Source of the DNA: Cyrtodaria siliqua
Lineage: Eukaryota > Mollusca > Bivalvia > Adapedonta > Hiatellidae
Direction of reading: 5' to 3'
Assembly: GCA_037043455.1 (NCBI GenBank)
Contig: JAWPHD010000092.1
Location: 558,001-622,000 of the forward strand
DNA length: 64,000 bases
A program made the position numbers and the translations under genes. The notes beneath the pieces were generated by a model. The model saw only the letters and a list, made by a program, of their open reading frames with translations. It was not told the DNA's origin and searched no databases. Positions 1 through 10,405 of the stretch are shown here, piece by piece. Within the stretch, counting starts at the first letter, position 1, and every line of letters starts with the position of its first letter.

Positions 1-1150
1 TCTTCTCTAAGCACCTATGACTTTTCCACACTCTATACTACTCTACCACATAATCTAATCAAAAATAAATTGCTTCAGCTAATTCAGAAGAGATTTGCTA
101 GAGAAAGTACACATATTATAGCTTGTAATAATGTCAGGGCCCTCTTTACAAACGCCCCTATTGATAAATATAATGTGTGGACGTGTGCTAAAGTTTGTAG
201 AGCGTTATCTTTTCTTCTCGATAACATCTTTATAAGATACGGTAAAACCGTTTACTGCCAGGTTGTTGGTATTCCTATGGGTATACTAACTGTGCGCCAC
301 TTGTCGCAGATTTGCTTTTGTACTGCTATGAACGAGATTTTGTGTTGAGTTTGTCACCTGTTAGCCAGAGTGAAGTTATTGATGCGTTTAATAATACATC
401 TCGGTATCTAGATGACATACTCAATATTGATAATCCGTTATTTGCTCATATGGTTACTAACATTTACCCACCAGAGCTCACGTTAAATAAAGTCAACAGT
501 TCGGATACTGAAGCAGCATTCCTCGATCTTCATCTCTCGATTTCTAATGATTTCATGCATACTAACATCTATGATAAGAGAGATGATTTCAACTTTAACA
601 TCCACGCCTGGATGGGGATGTACCTCGTGCTACATCATACGGGGTTTATATCTCGCAGCTCATTCGTTTTGCTAGAGCGTATAATGATGTTATAGACTTC
701 AATGATCGAAATCAAGTTATTACAAGTAAACTTCTTCGGCAAGGTTTTCGTTATCACAAACTACGTAGATCTTTCGCCGCGACGAAAACCTACTGGAGAA
801 GTACAAAACCAACCTTAAAACACCTCTGCGACTAGGAATATGACAACCCTTATTTTATGGAGATGTGGTCTATAACCTTCGGAAGTTAAAGGAATCTGGC
901 GGGTTTCCTGACCACTTTACAAAATAATCAGGAAGTTCGTCGTCAGAAAAGGGTACGACCCTTTAGTATTACAACGCACTGCATGTTTAGTGATTGATCC
1001 CTCCACAGTTTGCCACTACGATTCACGTTTCCCTTGTGCGATGACTTGACAACCTCTTCGGACTCTATGATTGCACCTACTGAAACCCCGACCAAGGGAG
1101 GTAGGTGCATGAGCTTTCGTTCCTCGGGTTTTCTGGTCGTACCCTAGATT
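1..1150 (+). pseudogene. Decayed Penelope-like reverse transcriptase
   Basis: Remnant of a retroelement reverse transcriptase, cut by the left window edge. Read across frames, the usual motif order is visible: a motif-A-like DFSTLYTTLPH near the first 50 bases, VVGIPMG near 270 (motif B), SRYLDDILNID near 400 (motif C, YLDD catalytic pair), then FLDLHLSI near 520 and a YDKRDDFNF block. The frame breaks just after GIPMG, where about two extra bases interrupt the following G-T-N-C-A-P-L block, and again near 605; later frames hold a weak ISQLIRFAR stretch and several stops. The motif set resembles Penelope-like elements, but another RT lineage is possible. Not functional. Related fragments lie near 7.7 kb and 18.3 kb. 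Confidence 0.7.
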
Positions 1151-1550
1151 GGTTTTCTCTATGGCTGCAACTGCTGTGGTTGTTTGTTACAATTATGAAT
1201 ACATCCTGATATCTTAGTGTTTCTTTTGTTATTTTCTCTGTGGACTTTATTGTTAGAGAACTCCTTTTGATAGGATGTAGTTTTGTTTACACTGTCTTGT
1301 CTATTTGGGCGCTGAAGACAGGATAAAAGCGAGGACTGTGTACACATAAAATCGATTCAAGCTAACTTGTAGGCATTATTACCTACTGACCGTTCCACGT
1401 CTGTAACCCTGTCTTCACCACCGTTTCTGTTGTGTTTTGTCTTTTTCTTTGTATAATTAATTAAATATTGCTCCTTGTTTGTAGTAAAGTGCGGACCTAC
1501 GATGCCATATGCGTTTGGACGCTGTGGTTTCTATAGGATCTTAAATCTCA
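1075..1550 (+). mobile_element. 3' tail of the Penelope-like element
   Basis: Mostly non-coding segment downstream of the RT remnant. A second copy lies inverted at 9475-9937; the two share long blocks, including the CTGTCTTCAGCGCCCAAATA region and a terminal block ending in a 'gtggtttctatagga' motif. Having two copies with the same end supports this being the element's 3' terminus. It contains a CTGACCGTTCC block also found in the R2 repeats listed elsewhere. Confidence 0.6.
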
Positions 1551-1598
1551 TTTTTAAAAAATATATTTCTTCAATATGCCATATATGGTAAAAAGGCG

Positions 1599-1628
1599 CG
1601 ATGACGTCATCGTTACAAGATGGCCGCC
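1599..1628. promoter_or_regulatory. Candidate CRE palindrome plus YY1-like site
   Basis: A 14-bp perfect palindrome cgATGACGTCATcg contains the full cAMP-response element TGACGTCA. Five bases further on is AAGATGGCCGCC, close to the YY1/initiator-type AAGATGGC motif. A full CRE beside a YY1-like site is promoter-like, but no gene starts convincingly nearby and the surrounding DNA is repeat-derived, so function is speculative. Confidence 0.3.
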
Positions 1629-1744
1629 TCCATTTATGTTCTTTGCAAATTTTCAATTGGTCATAAAATTATCTCCTTTATTTTTTATGCCATTTTGATA
1701 ATTCTTTCAGATTTTTCAAGTTTTTCAGAGCCCTTTTCATTAAA

Positions 1745-1870
1745 TCTTGTTTGAAAATAGTGCATCAACCCCTTTAACATTGCCATCAATGTTTGTCTTT
1801 TTGCGTGTTTTTGGTTTATTGTGTTCTGTGAAAGCTGCATTTCCTGTTCGACTTTTATACTTATTTTTAT
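1745..1870 (+). repeat. R2 repeat fragment
   Basis: Partial copy of the interspersed repeat called R2 here, recognised by its end 'ctgcatttcctgttcgacttttata'. The small ORF over it is repeat sequence, not a gene. Confidence 0.5.
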
Positions 1871-1874
1871 TTCG

Positions 1875-2535
1875 TTTCATCCTTCTTTCGTCGTTTAACT
1901 ATTGTTTGCATTGTTTATTAATGATCGACTGACATACTAATGTGTTATAAGCATAGCTCAACTGTTGTCAGTCTTATGTTTATAAAGTTCTTTGGAAACC
2001 TACTAAAATTGTTATAAAGCTATACACAAAATGTTCTTTCATACGTTTGAGAAAACATACATTATTAAGAGAAAAACTGCCATTTATAGGTCAATGCCGA
2101 TCTGGATTTATAAACCATTATATGCATAGGCATTTACAAAAGCGTTAAAACGTATGAAGCTACAAGTTGCCCTTATACTTTTTTATTTGTAAACTGAATT
2201 CCTTTGTTTATTTGACTATGCTTGTGTTACTCGGTTTCTTCATCATAATTATCCAAACTGATCATAAAACCACAACGTATCATGATCGCCCCGGATGCAT
2301 ATTACGTTTTGTTGTTCAAGTAAAATATAAAAAAAAATAGATTTTCTGATACGGAGTTACTGCCGGCAGTTAATATGACACGACAGTACTTTAGATGTAG
2401 ATTAGCATAATAGTTCAATTTAAAATGCCAAGTATTATTCCGAGCAGTAGGTATGTTCGTGCATTACGTGGCGTGTGTGTGTGTGTGTAATTCTAAGGTT
2501 TATAGTCCGTCCGCCAACGAACACGTCAGGGTATG
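1875..2535. other. Intergenic, no gene seen
   Basis: AT-rich sequence with no supported ORF. A short (GT)n run lies near 2471-2487, and an extra CATTACGTGG end of the M1 MITE sits near 2460. Confidence 0.5.
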
Positions 2536-2794
2536 TGCATTACGTGGCCTGAGTATTAACTTTCATACCCCATCCAACACCTTCTCCAAGAAGCGAAAAC
2601 GGGGTTGGTTGGGGTATGATATAAAAAGTTTAATTTTTGCTTAAAACGTTTGCATACTGTAAAACATTTAATAAGGTAATTTTAAACAGCTTATCGCATT
2701 TGTTCAATAAAACATGTTTTTAAACATGCTTTATTGTCGAAATATCCGTTATAAAATCCTGCTTATATAAGCTTTCCCGTAACCACGTAATGCA
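2536..2794 (+). mobile_element. M1 MITE, complete copy
   Basis: Short non-autonomous element with perfect 12-bp terminal inverted repeats TGCATTACGTGG / CCACGTAATGCA. The interior carries blocks seen in the other M1 copies (near 9.2-10.1, 15.45-15.7, 29.1-29.4 and 32.5 kb): GAGTATTAACTTTCATACC, then CTCCAAGA(A/G)GCGAAA, then TGCTTATATAAGCTTT near the right end. The superfamily is not assignable by eye. Confidence 0.65.
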
Positions 2795-3645
2795 AAATCG
2801 GGCGTATCCACAGTGTAGGTACTGTCAAATTGACCTTGATCTAATCGTATGAAACGTTGTTTTGTGTCACTATTTCTGCATTTTTCGCTGAGTCTTTTGA
2901 GACTTTTCTCACAAACGACGAGTTGAAAGCAGCCAGTGAGTTTTTCTCTTCTGATGTTTATTTGATAGTGCCGTTCTAAATTGTGTTGTTATTGTAAAAC
3001 CATATTCAGAAATATGGTAAACAAATACGTATATTTGTAAACAAATACGTATATTTGCTTTAGTTTCACCAAAGTCGCTCTATTATGTTTATCTCCTAGG
3101 AAATTGCACATGTATTCATGATGTCATAATTACGCGAAACTGTTTATTGTCAGTTTTAAAACGCCTCATTGTGTTTGGGGTCAAGTAAAACAAGTGAAGC
3201 ACCAACAGTGGTGCGAAAGCCGAATTGTGAATTCAACATTATAACTGACAAATCTAAGTAAAAAAGGGGGTTATTCATGTAAAACAAATGATAGAGTTAT
3301 GGTTCTTGTCATATAACAGTGTGTAATAATAGTGAACATGTGTTCCACGTTTCAAAGCTTTCCGACAATCCATTTTTGAGAAATGAGAAAAAAAAAAAAA
3401 AACTTTAACCAAACGCGTAGACAGACGAACGGATAGACGTCTAGAAGTTGTAGAAAGCAACATTTCGTTGTAGCGGCCTTTTAGTGATACTGAGGACACA
3501 TGACGGTACTTAAAAAGGACATTAACGTAATCATTTAAAATACAAGGCCGAATATTATTTGAATTTATTTCGAGCAGTAGATATTTTCGTGTACTTCATG
3601 TGTCTGTTATTCCTCGAGTGTCTGCATTTGGTTTTAATTATTGTA
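2795..3645. other. Intergenic, no gene seen
   Basis: AT-rich. A 20-bp direct repeat of 'aaacaaatacgtatatttg' occurs near 3017-3057 and a poly-A run near 3387-3402. No coding or structural feature is supported. Confidence 0.5.
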
Positions 3646-3649
3646 ATAA

Positions 3650-4195
3650 CTCTGATGTTTATCTTCTGATGTTTATCTTCTGATGTTTCTCTTCTGATGT
3701 TAATCTTCTGATGTTTATCTTCTGATGTTTATCTGATGTTTATCTTTTGATGTTTATCTTCCGATTTTTATCTTTTTATCTTCTGATGTTTATCTTCTGT
3801 TTATCTTCTGATGTTTATCTTCTGATGTTTATCTTCTGATTTTTATCTTTTTATCTTCTGATGTTTATCTTCTGATCTTCTGATGTTTATCTTCTGATGT
3901 TTATCTTCTGTTATCTTCTGATATTTATCTTCTGATGTTTATCTTTTTATCTTCTGATGTTTATCTTTATCTTCTGATGTTTATCTTCTGATGTTTATCT
4001 TCTGATGTTTATCAGAAGTTTATCTTCTGATGTTTATCTTCTGATGTTTACCTTCTGATGTTTATCTTCTGATGTTTATCAGAAGTTTATCTTCTGATGT
4101 TTATCTTCTGATGTTTATCTTCTGATTTCTGATGTTTATTTTCTGATGTTTATCTTCTGATGTTAATCTTCTGATGTTAATCTTCTGATGTTCAT
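3650..4195. repeat. 14-bp minisatellite (TTATCTTCTGATGT)n
   Basis: About 545 bases of tandem TTATCTTCTGATGT with many one-unit deletions and variants such as TTTTTATCTTC and inverted-looking ATCAGAAG joints. The array gives the K-I-N-I-R-R-like repeats in an ORF on the minus strand, which is not a gene. Confidence 0.9.
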
Positions 4196-4639
4196 TCACA
4201 AGTACGTTATTATGGTATGCGATTATGAGGTCAGTCAAGTTGTTAAAATGTCCTACAAGATGGATGGATTCAATCATTGTTGTTACAATACGAAAAATGG
4301 TAGTAAGCTTGAAGCTGCGGTACTTGATTGCTTCAACATTATCAACAGCATAGAGATTATAAGAATCCATCATGAGTATCCATGTGAGATAGAGAAATCT
4401 CATCTCATCCGAGGGTCGGCATTGCAACCAGGGACGAGGCTGTGCCGAGTTCCTGGTTGCAATTATGAACCCGAGGGTGAGATTAGTACAGGCATAAAAC
4501 AATACGAAACTTCAATAACTGTATTTGATTAACGCTAGAATAAGGCAACGTCAACGTGATGCCATGACGTCTCATGAACAAAACACCTATCTCACATGAC
4601 TAAAAATGGGAGAAAATCATAGTCCACGTTATAAGCTTG

Positions 4640-5716
4640 ACGATATTTGCTGCAAATAAACCAGTTAAGTATTATTTATAGCATGATTTTTCTCGTATAT
4701 ACTGCTTCTCGAGGGCCGTACCATAGCCATTTATTAAACTACGCATGTGCAAGAAGTTTAGGGCGTTGCAGTTTTCAGTAAAAATAACATCTCGATCCAA
4801 TCAAGAAACAGCATTATCACGCGGCATGGCCCATGTTTTGATTATTGCAGCCAATCGCATGTGTATATTATTGGGCGAATCCAATGTCAAGGAGTGCGGT
4901 TTTGATAATGGGTACTCGTGTTTTACATATTTGATTGACAGGTTGTGTGTAAACATTACAACTATACGCGTGCGAAATTGAGTAGACCATGGTATAACTG
5001 CCGAATCTGTCATTTATAGCACTGCTGAAATATACCGGCATTTATAGCACGGTTTAGGCTCAGACCTTCAGATTTATGAAAATTATATCATAAGCAAGAA
5101 CAAAGGAAACCCATTAGAGCTATGGTACAAGTATAGCCAACTGTTGTTATAATAGTAACACCCGTCATATGCCAGTATACTTCCTTATTAAATAAGTAAT
5201 ATTTATAGCATACTTTTTCGAGTATATGCGAGTTATACTGCTTCTCAAGGGCCGTAGGCCCGAGAGTGTAGTATAAATTGCATACGAGAAAAATATGCTA
5301 TAAATGTTTTGTACCATAGCCATTTATCTAAGTACGCACTAGCAAGAAGTTTTAGGTCGTTGCAGTGTTCAGTAAACATAACAGCCCGATCCAATCAAGA
5401 AATAGTATTATCACGCGGCATGCGCATGACCCATGTTTTGATTATTGCAGCTAATCGCCTTTGTATATTATTGGGCTAATGCAGTGTCAAGAAGTGCTGT
5501 TTTGGTAATGGTTCAGTCGTTTTGATTGACAGGTTGTGTGTAAACATTACAACTGCGCGCGCGTAAAATTTAGTAGACCATGGTATAACTGCCGAATCTG
5601 TCTGGCTGAAATATACCGGCATTTATAGCACGGTTTAGGCTCAGACCTTCAGGTTTATGAACATTATATCATAAGCAAGAACAAAGGAAAACCATTACAG
5701 CTATGGTACAATACAC
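4640..5716. repeat. Two tandem copies of a ~500-bp repeat
   Basis: Two direct copies, roughly 4645-5130 and 5190-5716, share blocks such as TGCAAGAAGTTT, CGATCCAATCAAGAAA, TTATCACGCGGCATG, CCATGTTTTGATTATTGCAG, AGTAGACCATGGTATAACTG and the end GAACAAAGGAAA..AGCTATGGTACA. Each starts at a foldback arm; only the second copy keeps both arms. The 78-aa and 70-aa ORFs over copy one are not preserved in copy two, arguing against coding. Confidence 0.7.
5201..5305. mobile_element. Foldback (palindromic) element
   Basis: Near-palindrome of ~105 bp: ATTTATAGCATAC... pairs with ...ATGCTATAAAT and the centre is GGGCC-GTA-GGCCC. At 4675-4715 only one arm survives in the first tandem copy. Typical of a small foldback/MITE. 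Confidence 0.65.
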
Positions 5717-6935
5717 AGTTACATTCTACATAAATAGTTCCCAAGTAACGTGCGATATGATAAATGAGGTTATTAAACTATAGAGTTCCCTCGTAAATGT
5801 ACAATCAAGAAAAACTGTCCATCAGTGGGTATGCAATTATGTACGTTTGAATTAATAAATGACTATAATAAGAATTTAAAATGTATAAGCAAACAGCATT
5901 TCTAGCTAATTCTGTCTCATTTAGATACACTGGTCGAATTACCATATAGTTGTATTATTGTAATTATTAGTCGGCTGATTTTCACACAAGCATGAATTAA
6001 ATATGGTAAAGATTTGTTAATTGCATTTTAGATTGCAGATAGTGGATCAATTGATAATTTATGCCTAAATACATGAGGTAAAATTGTGTTAATCTTAATC
6101 TATGCCAGGATAGTCTACGGACCAATTTATTTCACGTAAAATAACAAAACTTTGAGCAAAATTCTACCAACGGTTCTAGATATAAAAGGCACATTTTCTG
6201 CCATATATGTATTCCTTCTGATCATATGTTCACATCAGTAGTGTTAAGTTACTACCATGTACTATATGGTTGAAATTACTCATGCCTAAAATATACATTT
6301 GGTTAAAATGTTCACTCGATCATACCCATCCAGTTGTAATATTTTTTAAAGGTGGCTGACCAATATACCTTAAGAAAAGTGTATTTCAAACATTTCAGTA
6401 TGGTCGATAACCCAGATTTTCATTTTTTTCTGATAAATATTTGAAGATATCATATTCTAAAGTATAACACATTGTAAATAACAATTTAGGGAACATGCGA
6501 TGAGACTCTGCATATGCAAGCAAAGAGAATACTGCAGAAAGTCCAATGTATGTCAGGCAAAGCATTAACTATCCAGAGGGTCATGTTGGATCTATTCATG
6601 CTCATAAACATAAATGTATTACTGGTGTTATTGATGTTTCACATTTGTGTCGAACTATACGTAAGAAAAATGCAGACTTGCACTAGGCATGTACATTACA
6701 GAGATTGTATAGTTTGAGGTTATTTTTCGTAAACATTGTTTACCCCACCCATTCATATTAATATGTAAAAAAAATGTCTCCGACAATTACATTAAAGTCT
6801 TAATAATTACGAGAGGAAATTGTCATTTAAAACTATATAAGGGACCTTTCGCATGCTTTTTTTTTCTTCTGGTACCGTAACGGATGTTTGATCGTACCGT
6901 AGTAACGCGAATCTTATGTGTCAAGCATTCATGTT
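5717..6935. other. Intergenic, no gene seen
   Basis: About 1.2 kb of AT-rich DNA. The 67-codon ORF at 6514-6717 shows no recognisable motif and no splice or Kozak support. Confidence 0.5.
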
Positions 6936-6937
6936 TT

Positions 6938-7024
6938 GGAGGTATTGGCTTGAAGGATTTCATCATGTGAATTGAAATGCGCCATCCCTCTCATACAATT
7001 GATTTTTGAGAGTTGACTGACGAC
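6938..7024. repeat. Left flanking direct repeat of the 44-bp array
   Basis: Block of ~86 bp, beginning 'ggaggtattggcttgaagg' and ending 'gagttgactgacga', repeated with few changes at 7629-7714. The two copies bracket the 44-bp minisatellite. Confidence 0.8.
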
Positions 7025-7589
7025 TTTTATGGTAATCATTCCTGTCTAGACAGCTTTCGTGCTGTGCCTTTTATGGTTATCATTCCTGTCTAGACAGCAT
7101 TCGTACTACGCCTTTTATGGTTATCATTCCTGTCTAGACAGCTTTTGTGCTGTGCCTTTATGGCTATCATTCATGTCTAGACAGCTTTCGTGCTGTGCCT
7201 TTTATGGTTATCATTCCTGTCTAGACAGCATTCGTGCTATGCTTTTTATGGTTATCATTCCTGTCTAGACAACTTTCGTGCTGTGCCTTTACGGCTATCA
7301 TTCATGTCTAGACAGCTTTCGTGCTGTGCCTTTTATGGTTATCATTCCTGTCTAGACAGCATTCGTGATGTGCCTTTAGGGTTATCATTCCTGTCTAGAC
7401 AGCTTTCGTGCTGTGCCTATATGGCTATCATTCCTGTATAGACAGCTTTCGTGCTGTGCCTTTATGGCTATCATTCCTGTCTAGACAGCTTTCGTGCTGT
7501 GCCTTTTAGGGTAATCATTCCTGTCTTGACTGCTTTCGTGCTGTGCCTTTTAGGGTTATCATTCCTGTCTAGACAGCTTTCGTGCTGTC
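7024..7589. repeat. 44-bp minisatellite with a palindrome in each unit
   Basis: About 13 units of 44 bp. Each has CTGTCTAGACAG (a perfect 12-bp palindrome around an XbaI site) followed by ACAGC-TTTCGT-GCTGT (5-bp stem). ACAG is shared by both possible hairpins, so the unit could switch between two folds. Units alternate between CAGCTTTCGT and CAGCATTCGT variants. The 69-83 aa ORFs over it are the array read in frame. Confidence 0.9.
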
Positions 7590-7628
7590 GAGAATTGCAA
7601 CAACTAGCGCTGCCATCTTTTAAAAAAT

Positions 7629-7714
7629 GGAGGTATCGGCTTGAAGGATTTCATCATGTGAATTGAAATGCGCCATCCTTCTCATACAATTTATTATTGA
7701 GAGTTGACTGACGA
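7629..7714. repeat. Right flanking direct repeat of the 44-bp array
   Basis: Second copy of the ~86-bp block at 6938-7024. It ends one base before the left boundary of the inverted segmental duplication (TCTGGCAGATG at 7715). Confidence 0.8.
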
Positions 7715-8080
7715 TCTGGCAGATGTAATTGAAGCCTTTAATGCCACTTCTCGACATTTGGATGATATATTGAACATTGACACTCCTTTATTTTCTACTA
7801 TGATAAACACTAGAACTTCAAAAAATATATATCTCTATTTAAAATGGAGAAATAATTAGCAAACTCTATGGCAAGGGAAACTATTTTAGTTTTGAAACTG
7901 TTAATTATTCCCATTTAGATGGGGATTTCCCCCAAGGGCAACTGCTTATAGGGTCTATGTTTCTAAAAATGCACCAATTCATTAAATGCCAAAGGGAAGC
8001 AAAGAAATTCCAGGCGTTGGATCGGGATCGGCGTCTTTATTCACAAACCCCTAATGTGATAAATGTTTTAATAGTGGGAT
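7715..8080 (+). pseudogene. Reverse transcriptase fragment in duplication arm A
   Basis: Degenerate piece of the same RT family as at the window start: DVIEAFNATSRHLDDILNID (motif C with His for Tyr before LDD), then a gap and SHLDGDFPQG-like sequence. Against the arm B copy (17940-18346, opposite strand) it lacks about 90 bp after 'gataaacacta'. It lies antisense within what was intron 2 of the cysteine-rich gene. Confidence 0.65.
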
Positions 8081-8196
8081 AAAAGAAAAATATAACATGA
8101 CGTAAACACCTTAATGGGTTGGACTTGTTTGGTGACTTAAACGTCCTGCAATGACAGGTGTGCGCTATATTCTACTTAACAGTTTCACACACTCAA

Positions 8197-8386
8197 CTAC
8201 ATGTAAAGTTAACCACAGCTAAAGCGGTTTGTGGGGTTATCACGTCTAAGCGGGTTCTCCGGTAAGATGTTTTTTGGCAGCTATATACACCTTGAACTAC
8301 ACTGTCGTATTTCGTGCATTCGCCTCTAAGCGCAAAGGGGTTAGGGAGTGCATGCCCCCCACCCACACAAGCAATCACCAGACATA
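8197..8386 (-). pseudogene. Cysteine-rich secreted protein, exon 2, copy A (dead donor)
   Basis: Inverted duplicate of exon 2 of the gene at 17609. It has the same length (190 nt), the same acceptor (CCTTTTCAAG) and the same start phase. The protein runs from a hydrophobic VCLVIACVGGG stretch through GECTKY and GVYSCQ to VVNFTC. Twelve codons differ from copy B, eight of them replacements. The splice donor that reads TGTAG|GTGAGTG in copies B and C reads TGTAG|TTGAGTG here, so normal splicing is lost. No exon 3-5 equivalents were found further along the minus strand: arm A ends at 7715, still inside intron 2. Most likely a non-functional fragment left by the inverted duplication. Confidence 0.7.
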
Positions 8387-8462
8387 CTTGAAAAGGATGG
8401 AAGAAATATTAAAGAAACTAACCTGAAAAATAACGGCAAAATTACAACTACTAAAACGTTTA

Positions 8463-8660
8463 TCAAAACTCTATCCACGTGTTCATGCTATATAATAATG
8501 TATATGTTCCGATTAAAAGTAAACTGTTATTCACCGGTTCTTAATTGATTGAATATGCGTAAACTGAATTACGAGTTGGTTACTCTTAATTCGAAGCTCC
8601 AGTTTTGGGGTTTGGCCTGACTGGTTAAATATGTTTATAGACAGTCTAAACAATTTGGAT
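8463..8660 (-). repeat. Intron-1 block of the cysteine-rich gene family (copy A)
   Basis: Sequence just upstream of exon 2 shared with 17340-17520 (+), 27750-28000 (+) and 28195-28350 (-). Landmarks are 'aatgtatatgttccgatta', 'ttaagaaccggtg' (on the minus strand) and 'ggtttggcctgact'. Confidence 0.65.
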
Positions 8661-8686
8661 TTTCAAAAAATTATATAGAGGATATT

Positions 8687-8852
8687 TGTTGGTTTGTCGT
8701 GAATATAGGATTTATTTTCATCGAGAAGTGAGAAAACTTATATTTTCACGAGTGCTTTAGAACGAGTGAAAATATAAGTTAAAGCACGAGTAAAAATATA
8801 AGTTTTCTCACTTCGAGATGAAAATAAATCCTATATTCACGACAAACCAACA
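8687..8852. mobile_element. Foldback MITE
   Basis: Long inverted repeat: TGTTGGTTTGTCGTGAATAT... pairs with ...ATATTCACGACAAACCAACA, arms ~65-70 bp. The central loop holds shorter repeats of 'gagtgaaaatataagtt'. Followed by 'ctatttattatatacttt', a border motif shared with the other composite foldback elements. Confidence 0.75.
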
Positions 8853-9235
8853 CATATTCTATTTATTATATACTTTTTATCATGCAACACTACCAAACTG
8901 TTTCAAACAGAAAATACCGAATTCGTTCCGACAGTTCCCCTTTAACGTATTCGCGGATAAATATAGTAACGCCAGCGCGTGAGACGATTTACATATATTT
9001 AGTTCGCATAGAATATAGTTCCAAATTTTGACACGAATTATGACTGTTATAAGCAAATGTAGAAAAAAGGAGTTCCATTTTTTTCGGCAGTGAGAATATA
9101 AATTCTTATATTAGAGAATTAGGAACTAGTTCTCTTTCATCTGTACGATATTTACTGCATGGGCGTTGACACAATCTACATGTACATTACGCGATCCCGC
9201 CTTAATTCCATTAAGGGATGGGAAAGCTTGTATTA

Positions 9236-9434
9236 TTCTAGTGGTAGAGCGTTGGACCCATGATCCAAAAGTCGTGAGTTCGATTCCCGCCATTGCCATA
9301 TGCGTTGTGTCCCTGAGAAAGACACTTTATCTGCATTGCTTAGTACTGGTTCTACCCAGGAAGACATCGAGAGTGATTCAAATAAGTTCATAGAGCTTTC
9401 GTTACAATCGATGTAAAATAAATAAGTTTAAACT
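9236..9434 (+). mobile_element. tRNA-derived SINE with 13-bp target-site duplication
   Basis: Body of 199 bp with a pol III A box (TAGTGGTAGAGCG) and B box (GAGTTCGATTCCC), followed by a core-like region GTGTCCCTGAGAAAGACACT and an A/T-rich tail. Perfect 13-bp direct repeats AAAGCTTGTATTA flank it at 9223-9235 and 9435-9447; these belong to the interrupted M1 sequence, so the insertion boundaries are exact. The 75-aa ORF over it is not a gene. Confidence 0.85.
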
Positions 9435-9474
9435 AAAGCTTGTATTAGCATAATTTTATAACTGATAATTCGAC

Positions 9475-9937
9475 AATAATGAGATACAGGGTCCTATAGA
9501 AACCACAGCGTCCGAACGCAATGGCATTGTAGGTCCGTACTGTACTGCAAACAAGGACTTGATAATACAATGAAAGAGCCAAAAAACAACAGAAAGGATG
9601 GTGAAGACAGGGTTACCGACTTGGAACGGTCAGTAGGCAATAAGGCCTACTCGTTAGCTTGAATCGATTTTATATGCGCACAATCCTCGCTATTATCCTG
9701 TCTTCAGCGCCCAAATACACAAGACAGTGTAAACAAAACTACAAAAGGAATTATCTAACAATAAAGTCCACATCCAGAGAAATTAACTAAAGAAACACGT
9801 ACAAAATAATAAACATCTCAGGATGTATCCAGAATCGTACTGAACAACCATATTAGTTGCAGCTAAAGAGAAAACCAATCTAGTGTACGACCAGAAAACC
9901 CGAGGGACGAAAGCTTATGCACCCACCTCCCTTAAAA
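9475..9937 (-). mobile_element. Penelope-like 3' tail, inverted copy
   Basis: Reverse-strand homologue of 1075-1550, starting at 'cctatagaaaccacagcg' and running to 'acccgagggacgaaag'. Inserted into M1. No RT sequence remains, consistent with strong 5' truncation. Confidence 0.7.
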
Positions 9938-10239
9938 CTTGTTTAAAGGTACCTATTAAATGTTTTAATTTTGCAATATGCAAACTTTTTAAGCCGAAAT
10001 TAAAGTTTTATTTCAAGGTATTACCCCAGCCAACACCGATTTCGCTTCTTGGATCAGGGGTTGGATTGGGATGGGTATAAAAGTTAATACTCGGATTTAC
10101 TCTTCATTCATTCACTATGTCTAATCAGAAACAGAAGTAGGTATAAATGTCGAGCAGGATATGCAAGATTCACAGAACACAAACAACTAAACCCACGAAT
10201 TTAAAACAAACAACACTCACAAGGATATATAGAAGCAAA

Positions 10240-10405
10240 GAACATGACCTAAAAACTCCAAAGGGCTGACAATATGGTACCGCCTTGGAATGATCAGTGA
10301 CTAAGAAGCCGCTGGGTGATTAAACCAGGTTCAATAGTGCAACAAACCTCACTCTTACCCTATTGCCTCACTCTTACCCTATTGCCATTCCAAACCCATC
10401 TTGGA
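10240..10405 (-). repeat. R2 repeat fragment
   Basis: Reverse-strand R2 piece with 'gctgacaatatggtaccgcc', 'ggaatgatcagtg' and 'aaaccaggttc', followed by a 21-bp duplication of 'cctcactcttaccctattg'. Confidence 0.55.

Larger units (their letters stand above)
7715..10105 (-). repeat. Inverted segmental duplication, arm A
   Basis: Homologous in reverse orientation, and in the same order, to arm B at about 15451-18346: RT fragment, cysteine-rich exon 2, the intron block containing 'ggtttggcctgact', the flank 'gttgacacaatctacatgtaca', and an M1 MITE. Different insertions separate the blocks: a foldback element near 8687-9108 here, and a different MITE plus unmatched DNA in arm B. Confidence 0.75.
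9182..10105 (-). mobile_element. M1 MITE split by two nested insertions
   Basis: M1 in reverse orientation in three pieces: 9182-9229 (GCCTTAATTCCATTAAGGGA end), about 9435-9474 (TTATAAC..TAATTCGACAATAA), and about 9938-10105 (interior through 'ttaatactcgga'). The gaps are filled by a SINE (9236-9434) and by a Penelope-like 3' tail (9475-9937). Confidence 0.65.

Noticed and set aside
4101..4532. ORFs of 133 aa (-) and 114 aa (+) overlapping each other
   Set aside because: The minus ORF ends in the 14-bp minisatellite, both lack motifs and splice context, and they overlap on opposite strands.
7024..7589. CRISPR-like array of 44-bp repeats
   Set aside because: There are no unique spacers: the whole 44-bp unit repeats directly. 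The context is eukaryotic with no cas-like genes, so it is a minisatellite.
7059..7666. Repetitive proteins (69-83 aa) with YGYHSCLD repeats
   Set aside because: They are the 44-bp array read in frame; every reading frame gives similar repeats.
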